Source: Candidatus Onthenecus intestinigallinarum (lineage in GTDB: Bacteria > Bacillota > Clostridia > Christensenellales > Aristaeellaceae). From it: a stretch of DNA of 62,194 nt. Each line of letters starts with the position of its first letter. Position 1 is the stretch's first letter. Positions 52,623 through 60,715 of the stretch are shown here, piece by piece. The stretch covers positions 1-62,194 of the forward strand of contig DVFJ01000002.1 in assembly GCA_018713325.1 (NCBI GenBank). The letters are read 5' to 3'. A model generated the notes under the pieces. The model was not told the origin of the DNA. It searched no databases and saw only the letters and a list, made by a program, of their open reading frames with translations. Both the position numbers and the translations under genes were made by a program.

Positions 52623-53954
52623 ATGGACTACGAAGAGATATGGGAGAAGGCGACCGTGCTGCTGCGCGAGGATCTTCCGGACGTCTCCTACAAGACGTGG
52701 ATTGCCTCCTCGCTCAAGCCCGTGGCGCTGGCGGACGACCGGCTGTACCTGGAGGTCGTCAGCGACTTCATGCGCAAGACGATCCTGGGCCGCTATCAGG
52801 AGCTGATCTCCAACGCGGTGCAGGAGGTGGCGGGCCGCGCGCTGACCGTCGAGTACATGACCCCGCAGGAGCGCGCCGCATGGCAGGGCCGGCGGCGCGA
52901 GGAGGGCGGCGACGCGCTGACGATCTCGGGCGTGAACATGTTCAACCCCAAGTCGACGTTCGACACGTTCGTCGTGGGCAACTCCAACCGGTTCGCGCAT
53001 GCGGCGTCGCTGGCGGTGGCCGAGGCGCCGGGCGAGGCGTACAACCCGCTGTTCCTGTACGGCGGCGTGGGCCTGGGCAAGACGCACCTCATGCACGCCA
53101 TCGGCCACTACATCCAGCAGCAGTTCCCGGCGATGCGCCTGCTGTACCTGTCCAGCGAGACGTTCACCAACGAGCTGATCCAGGCGATCAAGAACAACAA
53201 GAACGTGGAGTTTCGCAACCGCTTCCGCAACGTGGACGTGCTCATGGTCGACGACATCCAGTTCATTGCGGGGCGCGAGTCCACGCAGGAGGAGTTCTTC
53301 CATACGTTCAACGCGCTGCACGGCGCGGGCAAGCAGATCATCATCTCCTCGGACAAGCCGCCCAAGGAGATCGCCCGCCTGGAGGAGCGCCTGCGCTCGC
53401 GCTTTGAGTGGGGCCTGATCGCCGACATTCAAAAGCCCGACATCGAGACGCGCGTGGCCATCCTGCGCAAGAAGGCAGACAGCGAGCGCATCGCTGTGGA
53501 CGACGAGGTGCTCGAGCTGATCGCCGCGCGCATCGAGTCCAACATCCGCGAACTGGAGGGCGCGCTCACGCGCGTGGTGGCGTTCGCGTCGCTCACCGGC
53601 CGCTCCGTCGACGCGCAGCTGGCCGAGGAGGCGCTGCGCGACATCCTGTCCGTGCGCGACCCCAAGCGCATCACCTGCGAGCTGATCCAGCAGGCGGTGG
53701 CCGAATACTACGGCGTGTCCGTCGCGGACATCGTCGGGCAAAAGCGCAAGCGCGAGATCGCGCTGCCGCGCCAGGTGGCGATCTATCTCACCCGTGAGAT
53801 GACGGAGATGTCCCTGCCGCGCATCGGCGACGCGTTCAAGCGCGACCACTCGACGATCATGCACTCCTGCGACAAGATCGCGGAGATGGCCAAGACCTCC
53901 GCGGAGATGGCCGCGACCGTCGACGACCTGAAAAAGCGCATCCAGGAAAAGTAA
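52623..53954 (+). CDS. dnaA: Chromosomal replication initiator protein DnaA
   Basis: A 443-residue initiator. Domain I (1-80) begins [20 protein letters not shown]; the AAA+ core has Walker [10 protein letters not shown] (147-155), Walker [13 protein letters not shown] and the [18 protein letters not shown] sensor region; domain IV ends with the DNA-binding [15 protein letters not shown]. The start at 52623 is preferred (GGGAAGG nine bases upstream); an ATG at 52614 is almost abutted by it. dnaN is not next to it: a GNAT gene follows and dnaN-recF are about 36 kb away. Confidence 0.96.
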   Translation: MDYEEIWEKATVLLREDLPDVSYKTWIASSLKPVALADDRLYLEVVSDFMRKTILGRYQELISNAVQEVAGRALTVEYMTPQERAAWQGRRREEGGDALTISGVNMFNPKSTFDTFVVGNSNRFAHAASLAVAEAPGEAYNPLFLYGGVGLGKTHLMHAIGHYIQQQFPAMRLLYLSSETFTNELIQAIKNNKNVEFRNRFRNVDVLMVDDIQFIAGRESTQEEFFHTFNALHGAGKQIIISSDKPPKEIARLEERLRSRFEWGLIADIQKPDIETRVAILRKKADSERIAVDDEVLELIAARIESNIRELEGALTRVVAFASLTGRSVDAQLAEEALRDILSVRDPKRITCELIQQAVAEYYGVSVADIVGQKRKREIALPRQVAIYLTREMTEMSLPRIGDAFKRDHSTIMHSCDKIAEMAKTSAEMAATVDDLKKRIQEK

Positions 53955-53984
53955 AGCCCTGTGCGAGAAGAGGAGGAACGAGCG

Positions 53985-54629
53985 ATGGAACCCGTCATCC
54001 GCATCCGAAACGAACAGACAGCCGACCGCGCGCGGGTCGAGACGCTCACGCGCGAGGCTTTCTATAATCTCTATGTACCGGGCTGCGTGGAGCACTACCT
54101 GGTGCACATCATGCGCGAGCACGCGGACTTCATCCCGGAATTGGATTTCGTCGTCGAGCGCGACGGCGAGGTCATCGGCAACATCATGTACACCCGGGCC
54201 CGGCTCGTGGACGAGGCGGGCGGCGAAAAGCCGGTCCTGACGTTCGGACCTGTGTGCATCGCGCCGGCATACCAGCGCCAGGGCTACGGCCGGCAGCTCA
54301 TCGAGCACTCCTTCGCGCGGGCCGTCGAGCTGGGCTATGACACGGTCGTCATCTTCGGAAGCCCGGCCAACTACGTCGGCCGCGGGTTTCAGAGCTGCCG
54401 GCGCTTTGGCGTGCGCGCGGCCAACGGCACCTATCCGGCGGCGATGCTGGTGAAGGAGCTGATCCCCCACCGGCTGGACGGGCGGCAGTGGACCTACTTC
54501 GAGAGCCCGGTCATGGAGATCGACGAGGAGGCCGCGCGGCGCTACGACGACGCGCTGCCGCCCATGGAAAAGAAGCGCCTGCCCAGCCAGGAGGAGTTTT
54601 ACATCCTCAGCCACGCCACCCTGGCGTGA
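53985..54629 (+). CDS. GNAT family N-acetyltransferase
   Basis: A 214-residue protein. The acetyl-CoA loop is VCIAPAYQRQGYGRQLIEHS, after the core strand KPVLTFGPV; the N-terminal IRIRNEQTADRARVETLTRE is typical of YhbS-type acetyltransferases. Substrate unknown. The start at 53985 follows AGGAGG by 7 bases. It sits just after dnaA but probably has no replication role; a strong terminator follows. Confidence 0.88.
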   Translation: MEPVIRIRNEQTADRARVETLTREAFYNLYVPGCVEHYLVHIMREHADFIPELDFVVERDGEVIGNIMYTRARLVDEAGGEKPVLTFGPVCIAPAYQRQGYGRQLIEHSFARAVELGYDTVVIFGSPANYVGRGFQSCRRFGVRAANGTYPAAMLVKELIPHRLDGRQWTYFESPVMEIDEEAARRYDDALPPMEKKRLPSQEEFYILSHATLA

Positions 54630-54642
54630 GGCCGCGCAGCCA

Positions 54643-54692
54643 GAAAAAAGCGACGCCCCGTCTTCGCATGGAAGGCGGGGCGTTGAGTTTTT
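54643..54692. terminator. Bidirectional intrinsic terminator
   Basis: ACGCCCCGTCTT / AAGGCGGGGCGT (one wobble) with TTTTT after it on the plus strand and TTTTTT on the minus strand. It serves the GNAT gene and the convergent small gene. Confidence 0.9.
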
Positions 54693-54710
54693 GCAGGACG
54701 CATCGGGAGA

Positions 54711-55019
54711 TCAGTCGATCGGGGCCGTGGTCGCGCCGTCGGCGACGTCCGCAAAGCCGCTGCCGAAGTCCTCCGTGCCCGCGTTTTCCTCGCTCATGGC
54801 CAGGGCGGCGATTTCCTCTTCGGTCAGGCCGGCAAGCGGGTCGTCCATCTCGCTGGGCGTCGTGTCGCCGGGCTCGTAGACGGGGATCTCCGTCGCGGCC
54901 GGGGACGGCGAGGGCAGGGGCACCTGCTGGCTCTGGGAATGGAATAGGAAGATGGCGCCGAGCGTGACGGCCAGCAGCACGAGCAGCACGGCGAGCAAAA
55001 GGATCAGCCTTCGGTTCAA
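54711..55019 (-). CDS. Small membrane-anchored acidic protein
   Basis: A 102-residue protein with one membrane helix (LILLLAVLLVLLAVTLGAIF, about residues 5-24) and a short acidic, Pro/Glu-rich extracytoplasmic tail (EEEIAALAMSEENAGTEDFG). The start is TTG at 55019 after GGGAGGAGG by nine bases; an upstream TTG at 55064 would overlap the hpf stop and has no site. No family recognised. Confidence 0.6.
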   Translation of the reverse strand: MNRRLILLLAVLLVLLAVTLGAIFLFHSQSQQVPLPSPSPAATEIPVYEPGDTTPSEMDDPLAGLTEEEIAALAMSEENAGTEDFGSGFADVADGATTAPID

Positions 55020-55050
55020 GGGATATCGCCTCCTCCCGGCGTGGGGCCGG

Positions 55051-55581
55051 TTATCCAAGTTCAATCAGGCCGTAGTCTCCGTCGTTGCGGCGGTAGACCG
55101 TGCAGACCTGCTTGCTGTCCGCATTGAAGAACGTGAAGAACGCGTGGCCGAGCAGGTTCATCTCCAGGATGGCGTCCTGTACGGTCATGGGCTTGCTCTC
55201 ATAGCGCTTGACCTTGACGACGGCGAAGGCGTCTTCGGGCTCGTCGGCCTCGGGCGCAAGCTCGGGCACCTCGCGCAGGCGGCGGTTCAGGCGGGTCTTG
55301 TGCTTCTTGATCTGGCGCTCGAGGATGTCGATGCCCTTGTCCAGCGCGGGCAGCGACAGGTCGCGCTCCTCGTTTTCCGTGCGCATCTGGTGGCCGCCGT
55401 AGGGCATGGTGATCTCTACCTTATAGATCCCCTTGCGCTCGGTGATCTTGACCACAATCGTGGAGGCATCCTCTTCCTCGCCGCGATAGTAAACGCCCAG
55501 GCGCTGCAAGAGCCTTTTTTCCATCGTGTCCAGGACGTTCTGAGGGACGTGGGCATCCTTGGTGATGAAACGAACGATCAT
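55051..55581 (-). CDS. hpf: Ribosome hibernation promoting factor (long form)
   Basis: A 176-residue long HPF. The N-terminal domain (IVRFITKDAHVPQNVLDTME; YKVEITMPYGGHQMRTENEE) binds the 30S subunit; the C-terminal domain (VVKVKRYESKPMTVQDAILE; LLGHAFFTFFNADSKQVCTV-YRR) dimerises to form 100S ribosomes. The start at 55581 follows AAAGGAGG. It is transcribed from a near-consensus promoter. Confidence 0.95.
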   Translation of the reverse strand: MIVRFITKDAHVPQNVLDTMEKRLLQRLGVYYRGEEEDASTIVVKITERKGIYKVEITMPYGGHQMRTENEERDLSLPALDKGIDILERQIKKHKTRLNRRLREVPELAPEADEPEDAFAVVKVKRYESKPMTVQDAILEMNLLGHAFFTFFNADSKQVCTVYRRNDGDYGLIELG

Positions 55582-55655
55582 TTGAAAGCCTCCTTTGGCA
55601 TCGTGTTTCGGCATCTTTCTTTATGCCGGCCTTCAAATCCGTCTTCTCTGTGTTT

Positions 55656-55684
55656 ATTATACCGTATCGACAGATGAAAAGCAA
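55656..55684 (-). promoter_or_regulatory. Promoter of hpf
   Basis: Minus strand TTGCTT (55684-55679), 17 bases, TATAAT (55661-55656). Confidence 0.8.
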
Positions 55685-55726
55685 CCAAATTGTCCCTCGT
55701 TCACAAAGATGCCTCAATTGGATTGC

Positions 55727-55755
55727 TTGACAGGGAGAGGGCCCCATGCTATACT
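55727..55755 (+). promoter_or_regulatory. Promoter of the ABC-2-type exporter operon
   Basis: TTGACA (55727-55732), 17 bases, TATACT (55750-55755). The RNA would start near 55762, some 235 bases before the first exporter gene. Confidence 0.82.
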
Positions 55756-55787
55756 GGCCCAAAGCGGGCACAGGAGGGGGAAGCGGC

Positions 55788-55985
55788 GTGCACGGCGCGT
55801 TCAAGCGGTCGGTCGTCTGGCCGGGCGTGGCCTTCCACGCGGTGGAGACGTTTCATTTTGCGTGCGCAGGGGAGGCGTGCGCCCTTTTGGACGCCGCGCG
55901 GCCATCCGGATGCCCGGAGGTAGGGCAAAGCCGCCTTTTTGGCAGGCCCGGCGCGCGGCGCCGGGCCTTTTTCATATGGAGATGA
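55788..55985 (+). CDS. Possible 65-residue leader ORF
   Basis: A GTG-start frame with AGGAGGGGG seven bases upstream that runs through the terminator at 55945-55972 and stops 11 bases before the exporter gene. The predicted peptide (HGAFKRSVVWPGVAFHAVET...) is like no protein I know. If translated, ribosomes would cover the terminator stem, allowing attenuation control. The frame could be chance in GC-rich DNA. Confidence 0.3.
   Translation: MHGAFKRSVVWPGVAFHAVETFHFACAGEACALLDAARPSGCPEVGQSRLFGRPGARRRAFFIWR
55945..55972 (+). terminator. Intrinsic terminator inside the exporter leader
   Basis: GGCCCGGCGC / GCGCCGGGCC, a 10-bp perfect stem with a three-base loop, followed by TTTTT. It stands between the promoter and the first gene of the operon, so it must be read through or prevented for expression. 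Confidence 0.88.
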
Positions 55986-55995
55986 GAGGAAGCAC

Positions 55996-56823
55996 ATGAA
56001 GCGAAATGGGCAATGCCAGGGGAGCGCCCGGCGTGCGGTGCGGCCGTTTTTCGCCACGGTCCGGCTGTGCGCGCGCCAGACGCTGGACGGCAACCTGCTG
56101 GGCATATATGGCGAATATGCCGTACGATTTGTGCAGTTTGCGCTGCTGACGATGATCTGGCGCGCGCTTGCGGCCCAGGGGGCGGACCTGGGCGGCATGA
56201 CGCTGCGCGCGCTGCTGACGTATACGCTGATGGCGTCGGTGTGGCGCCAGCAGCTGAACGTCCTGACCCCGGCGACGTCGGCGCTGTGGGAGGGTTCGAT
56301 CATCGGGCGATTTACGCGGCCGGTGTCGATCCTGACCAGCCTGGCCGCGGAGACGGTCGGCCGCTGGTGGGTGCCGGTGTTTGTGCTCTACAGCCTGCCG
56401 CTGTTGCTGCTCTCGCCGCTGCTGGGCATCTCCTGCCTGCCGGCGGGCGGGTTGTGCGGCGCGCTGGCGCTGTGCAGTCTGGCGCTGAGCGCATCGCTGG
56501 GCTTTGCGCTGGACCTGTGCTTTGCGGCGCTGGCCATGCGGCTGAAGAACGGCTGCTGGGCGGCGACGCAGGTGCGCGAGGCCGTATATGAGCTGCTGAG
56601 CGGCGCGGCGATCCCCTTTGCGCTGATGCCGGCGCCGGTGGCGCGCGCGCTTTCGCTGCTGCCCTTCGGCTCGCTGGCCAGCGCGCCGCTGACGATCTAT
56701 GTCGGCACGGCGGACCCGCTGCCCACGCTCGCGTTGCAGGCGGCGTGGAATGCGACGCTGTGGCCGGCGGCGCTGTACGTCTTTCGCCGCAGCCGGGAGA
56801 GGATGGTGTCCTATGGCGGATGA
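55996..56823 (+). CDS. ABC-2 family exporter permease 1
   Basis: A 275-residue membrane protein with about six helices (GIYGEYAVRFVQFALLTMIW; WVPVFVLYSLPLLLLSPLLG). Together with the next two genes it forms the three-gene set of two unlike permeases and one ATPase (DUF990-like, COG4587/COG3694/COG4586 arrangement). The ligand is unknown; exporters of drugs or toxic ions are known. GAGAGGA lies before the ATG. Overlaps the next gene by 11 bases. Confidence 0.78.
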   Translation: MKRNGQCQGSARRAVRPFFATVRLCARQTLDGNLLGIYGEYAVRFVQFALLTMIWRALAAQGADLGGMTLRALLTYTLMASVWRQQLNVLTPATSALWEGSIIGRFTRPVSILTSLAAETVGRWWVPVFVLYSLPLLLLSPLLGISCLPAGGLCGALALCSLALSASLGFALDLCFAALAMRLKNGCWAATQVREAVYELLSGAAIPFALMPAPVARALSLLPFGSLASAPLTIYVGTADPLPTLALQAAWNATLWPAALYVFRRSRERMVSYGG

Positions 56824-57643
56824 ATGGCGGGCGCTTTGGCGCCTGTACCGCGTATATGCGCGCATGGACCTGCTGTGGTTCCTGCGCGACCTGCGCTACT
56901 GCCTGCTGCAGATGGCGGCGGATCTGGTGAGCGCGGCCGCGTGTGTGTCGGGCATCTTCCTGCTGGCCGCGCGCTTTGACGGGCTGGGAGGCATGAGCCG
57001 GCCCGAGGTGCTCTTCCTGCTGGGCTATGCGACGCTGGTGGACGGCGTATACATGCTGCTGTTTGCAAACAACAATGCGGGCCAGATCAGTCGGGTCATC
57101 GGGCGCGGCCAGCTGGACCACTGTATGCTCCAGCCCGTGCCGCTGTGGGTGCAGCTGCTCGCATGCGGGTTTGCGCCCGTATCCGGATGCAGCCTGCTGC
57201 TGTGCGGAGCAGGGGTGACGGCCTGGGCGGCGGCCTGGGGCGGCCTGCGGGTGAACGCGCTGCTGCTGGCGCTGTGCGCGCTGTGCTCGTGCGCGGTGAT
57301 CGTCAGCGTGGTGTATCTCATCTCGTGCCTGGCGTTTTACGCGCCCGTCGCCGCGGAGGAGATCGCCATGGAGGCGCGCGGCCTCTTCGGCGAGATGAAG
57401 GGATACCCGCTGGGCGGGCTGCCGGTGGCCTTTCAGGCGCTGCTGTGCACGCTCGCGCCCGTGGCGCTGACGGGCTGGGCGCCCGTCCGGCTGCTGCTGG
57501 GACAGGCTGCGCCCATCGGGTGGCTGATGCTGCCCCTGAGCGCGGCGACGGCAATCGTGCTCATGTGTTGCGCCTTCCGAAAGGGGTTGAGGTATTATGC
57601 GACCTGCGGATGCAGTCGCTACTCCGGCTTTGGACATCGTTGA
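56813..57643 (+). CDS. ABC-2 family exporter permease 2
   Basis: A 276-residue membrane protein with about six helices. MDLLWFLRDLRYCLLQMAAD and GRGQLDHCMLQPVPLWVQLL are like the second permease of this set. It overlaps the first permease by 11 bases and the ATPase by 47, so expression is coupled and the complex is probably a heterodimer. No other family marks. Confidence 0.78.
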   Translation: MADEWRALWRLYRVYARMDLLWFLRDLRYCLLQMAADLVSAAACVSGIFLLAARFDGLGGMSRPEVLFLLGYATLVDGVYMLLFANNNAGQISRVIGRGQLDHCMLQPVPLWVQLLACGFAPVSGCSLLLCGAGVTAWAAAWGGLRVNALLLALCALCSCAVIVSVVYLISCLAFYAPVAAEEIAMEARGLFGEMKGYPLGGLPVAFQALLCTLAPVALTGWAPVRLLLGQAAPIGWLMLPLSAATAIVLMCCAFRKGLRYYATCGCSRYSGFGHR

Positions 57644-58607
57644 TGCCGGAAAGGTCTATCAGCAGTGGCAGCGCACGGGGCGCGCGCGCGACATCGTGCA
57701 GAACCTGCTGCGTCCGCAGCGGCGCACGGTCCGCGCGCTCTCGCACCTGACGCTGCGCGTGATGCCGGGCGAATTCGTCGCGTATGCGGGCGCGAACGGC
57801 GCGGGCAAGTCCACGACGATCAAGCTGCTCTCGGGCATCCTGCTGCCCAGCGAGGGCACGGTGCGCGTGCTGGGGCTCGACCCGGCGAAGGACCGCATCG
57901 CGCTGATGCGCCGCATCGGCGTGTGCTTCGGCCAGCGCACGGAGCTGTGGTGGGACCATCCGGTGATCACCAGCTTTGAATGGAAGCGGGACGTGTGGGG
58001 CATCCCCGGCCCGACATACCGTCGGAACCTGGACATGGTCACGCAGCTGCTGGACCTGGGCGACATCCTGCACACGTTTGCGCGGGAGCTGAGCCTGGGC
58101 CAGCGCATGCGCGCGGACCTGGGCATGCTGCTGCTGCACTCGCCGGAGGTGATCTTCCTGGACGAGCCGACGCTGGGCCTGGACGTGCTGGCCAAGCAGC
58201 GCATGATCGACTTCCTGCGCCAGATCAATCGCGAGTCGGGCGTCACGATCCTGGTGACCAGCCATGACATGGACGACCTGGAGGCGATGGCGCAGCGCAT
58301 CGTGCTGCTGCGCGACGGCGAGAAGGCGTTTGACGGCGACTTCGCGTCGCTGCGGCGGGCGGCGGGCGCCTATGCGCGGGTGCGCGTGCGCGCGCCGGGG
58401 CCGGCGCCGCAGGTCGAGGGCGCGACGTATCTGTCCTCACAGGACGGCGTGCACGAGTACGCGTTCGATGGGGCGGGGCGCGGCGTGCAGGCGCTGCTGG
58501 GCTCGCTGGCGCGGTGTCCGCTCGTGCAGGACGTGGAGATCGGCAAGGCGCCGATCGAGGACGTCATCGCGGGGCTATACAGGGCATGGCGCGAGGCGCG
58601 AAGCTAA
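57597..58607 (+). CDS. ABC-2 type exporter ATPase
   Basis: A 336-residue ATPase. Walker A GANGAGKSTT, Q-loop CFGQRTELWWD (the RTELWWD variant typical of this subgroup), signature ELSLGQRMRADLG, Walker B VIFLDEPTLGLD and H-loop TSHDMDDLE are seen. The N-terminal ALDIVDAGKVYQQWQRTGRA extension is also typical. The C-terminal ~80 residues may bind regulator or partner. Powers the two permeases before it. Confidence 0.9.
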   Translation: MRPADAVATPALDIVDAGKVYQQWQRTGRARDIVQNLLRPQRRTVRALSHLTLRVMPGEFVAYAGANGAGKSTTIKLLSGILLPSEGTVRVLGLDPAKDRIALMRRIGVCFGQRTELWWDHPVITSFEWKRDVWGIPGPTYRRNLDMVTQLLDLGDILHTFARELSLGQRMRADLGMLLLHSPEVIFLDEPTLGLDVLAKQRMIDFLRQINRESGVTILVTSHDMDDLEAMAQRIVLLRDGEKAFDGDFASLRRAAGAYARVRVRAPGPAPQVEGATYLSSQDGVHEYAFDGAGRGVQALLGSLARCPLVQDVEIGKAPIEDVIAGLYRAWREARS

Positions 58608-58638
58608 AAAGGGACGGGCGGCGAAAGCCGTCCGTCCC
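58606..58638 (-). terminator. Intrinsic terminator of trpS
   Basis: GGGACGGGCGGC / GCCGTCCGTCCC around a GAAA loop, one mismatch; on the minus strand it ends with TTTTT. Confidence 0.85.
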
Positions 58639-58645
58639 GAGGCAT

Positions 58646-59665
58646 TTACCTGACCGGCAGCACGTAGCCGATCTTCTTCATGGCCTTTTGCAGCGTGCGG
58701 TTGGCGATGCGCGCGGCGCGCTCCGCGCCCTCGCGCATGACGCCCTCCAGGTACGCCTTGTCCTTGACGATGCGGGTATACTCCGCCTGGATGGGCGAGA
58801 GCGCGGCCACGACCGCGTCGGCGACCTCCTGCTTGAGCTCGCCATAGCCCTTGCCTGCCAGGCGCTCGCCCGCGGCCTGCGGCGTCTCGCCGCTGAGCGC
58901 GGAGAGGATCGAGAGCAGGTTGGACACGCCCGGCTTGTGCTCCGGGTCGAAGCGGATGCAGGCGTCCGAGTCCGTGACCGCGCGCTTGATCTTGCGGCGC
59001 ACGGCGTCCGGCGCGTCGAGCATGCTGATGAAGCACTCCTCGGGGTCGGACTTGGACATCTTGCGCGTGGGATCCTGCAGGGACATGACGCGCGCGCCCG
59101 TCTTGGGGATGAAGCCCTCCGGAATGGTGAACACGTCGCCGTAGAGGCCGTTGAACCGCTGCGCGATGTCGCGGCAGATCTCGATGTGCTGCTTCTGGTC
59201 CGCGCCCACGGGCACCAGGTCCGTCTGGTACAGCAGGATGTCCGCGGCCATCAGCACCGGATAGGTGAACAGGCCCGCGTTGACGTTGTCCGCATGCTTC
59301 TGGCTCTTGTCCTTGAACTGGGTCATGCGCGAGAGCTCGCCCATGTAGGTGTAGCAATTGAGCAGCCAGGCCAGCTCCGCGTGCGCGGGCACGTGGGATT
59401 GCAGATAGAGGATGTTCTTCTGCGGATCAAGCCCGATGGCCAGCAGCAGGGCGATCAGCTCCTGCGTCTGCCGGCGCAGACCGGCCGGATCTTGGCGCAC
59501 GGTGATGGCGTGCAGGTCGGCCACGGCATAGATGCAGTCATATGTATCCTCCAGGAGCTTCCAGTTGCGCATTGCGCCGATGTAATTGCCAAGCGTCGGG
59601 GTGCCCGACGGCTGAATGCCGGAATAGATGCGCTTTCTGGGCGCGGAAACCGACGGATTGTCCAT
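58646..59665 (-). CDS. trpS: Tryptophanyl-tRNA synthetase
   Basis: A 339-residue class I synthetase charging tRNA-Trp. The HIGH-like motif is in [17 protein letters not shown], the KMSKS motif in [26 protein letters not shown] and [15 protein letters not shown] are also family marks. The start at 59665 follows GGGAGGG by seven bases. No T-box leader (NTGGNACCGCGA-type motif) was seen upstream, so control is not by T-box here. Confidence 0.97.
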   Translation of the reverse strand: MDNPSVSAPRKRIYSGIQPSGTPTLGNYIGAMRNWKLLEDTYDCIYAVADLHAITVRQDPAGLRRQTQELIALLLAIGLDPQKNILYLQSHVPAHAELAWLLNCYTYMGELSRMTQFKDKSQKHADNVNAGLFTYPVLMAADILLYQTDLVPVGADQKQHIEICRDIAQRFNGLYGDVFTIPEGFIPKTGARVMSLQDPTRKMSKSDPEECFISMLDAPDAVRRKIKRAVTDSDACIRFDPEHKPGVSNLLSILSALSGETPQAAGERLAGKGYGELKQEVADAVVAALSPIQAEYTRIVKDKAYLEGVMREGAERAARIANRTLQKAMKKIGYVLPVR

Positions 59666-59707
59666 GGGAAAGCCCTCCCTCATTTCACTGGTCTTGCCAT
59701 AGCACAA

Positions 59708-59736
59708 ATTTTATCACAACGGGGACATAACCGCAA
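59708..59736 (-). promoter_or_regulatory. Promoter of trpS
   Basis: Minus strand TTGCGG (59736-59731), 17 bases, TAAAAT (59713-59708). A plus-strand TATAAT (59747-59752) for the ZnuA-like gene lies close by without a clear -35. Confidence 0.6.
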
Positions 59737-59804
59737 GGGTTCGTGTTATAATGGTGCCAATCCGTCTGCGGGAGCCTCCCGTCGCAGAAAGAAGGGATAA
59801 TGAG

Positions 59805-60692
59805 ATGAAGAAAAAGGCGTTTGCCGCGCTGCTGGCCCTGCTGCTGCTCGTGCCGTCGGTCGGTCTGGCGGCGTTCCCCTACGTGCGCGCCTCGTGCTAT
59901 CCGGTCTACCTGGCGTGCGTCGCGGCGGGCTGCGACCCGCAGAAGACGGACATGTTCCTCATGCCCCAGGGCGGGTACATGGAGGAGTACGTGCTCAGCG
60001 AGCCTGATCTGCTGCGCTCGCAGGAGGCGGACATCGTCGCGCTGCTGGGCGGCGGGCTGGAGAGCTTCCTGAACTATTTGGCCCAGGAGGGCATGAAGCC
60101 GATGATCGTCGCGGGCGCGGACGTGGAGCGCATCGAGGGGCGTATCCTCGACCCGGACGAGGACACGCAGCCCGCGGACAATCCCTATGTGTGGCTGTCG
60201 CCCGCGCGCTGGGGCGAGGTGGTGCACGGCGTCAGCGCGGCGCTGTGCCAGCTGGATCCGACGAACGAGGGCGTCTATACTGCGGCGCTGGCGGCTGCGC
60301 TGGAGGCGGTGGAGCGCGTGCAGACGGCCATGGACGAGCAGCTGGGATTCTTTGCGGGCCGGCAGGTCGTGGTGATGCACCCGGCGCTCGCGTATCTGGC
60401 GCTGGACGCGGGGCTGGACGTGGTGCTGACGGTCGAGCGCGATCCCGGCCAGCAGCCGTACGCGGGCGACGAGGAGGCCCTGCTGGAGCTGCTCGCGCCC
60501 TATCCCGATGCGGTCGTGCTCGTGGAGGACACCGCGCCGCAGATGCTGCTCAGCCTGCCCGGTTACGACGTCGCGGCGCTGGACGTGCTCCTCACGGGTC
60601 CGCTGTCGGGCGACCGCACCGCGTGGGAGGACGCCATGACGCACAATATTGAGGTGCTGGCGGACGCGTTGAGCGGCGCGGGCGGCCAATGA
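59805..60692 (+). CDS. ZnuA-like metal-binding-protein homologue, ligands largely lost
   Basis: A 295-residue exported protein with a signal peptide (MKKKAFAALLALLLLVPSVGLA|A). The cluster-A-1 metal receptor fold is visible: YPVYLACVAAGC, SEPDLLRSQEADIVALLGGGL, NPYVWLSPARWGEV, VVVMHPALAYLALDAGLD and VLVEDTAPQML. In normal ZnuA/TroA proteins three or four His/Glu hold the metal: the H in the first loop is missing (PQGGYMEEY), the DPHxW site is NPYVW, and only VVVMHP keeps its His. No znuB/znuC genes are near. GAAGGG is the ribosome site. It may bind something other than zinc. Confidence 0.8.
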   Translation: MKKKAFAALLALLLLVPSVGLAAFPYVRASCYPVYLACVAAGCDPQKTDMFLMPQGGYMEEYVLSEPDLLRSQEADIVALLGGGLESFLNYLAQEGMKPMIVAGADVERIEGRILDPDEDTQPADNPYVWLSPARWGEVVHGVSAALCQLDPTNEGVYTAALAAALEAVERVQTAMDEQLGFFAGRQVVVMHPALAYLALDAGLDVVLTVERDPGQQPYAGDEEALLELLAPYPDAVVLVEDTAPQMLLSLPGYDVAALDVLLTGPLSGDRTAWEDAMTHNIEVLADALSGAGGQ

Positions 60693-60715
60693 GATGACGA
60701 TAGAGGAGAAACGAC

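Noticed and set aside
50091..54614. A 1507-residue open frame on the minus strand across the glycosidase-dnaA-GNAT genes
   Set aside because: It lies antisense to four well-supported genes, including dnaA, is rich in His/Arg/Gly as expected for GC-rich antisense shadow, and has no start site or known motif.
59666..59760. T-box leader before trpS
   Set aside because: The untranslated leader is only about 35 bases and lacks the T-box and specifier-loop sequences.
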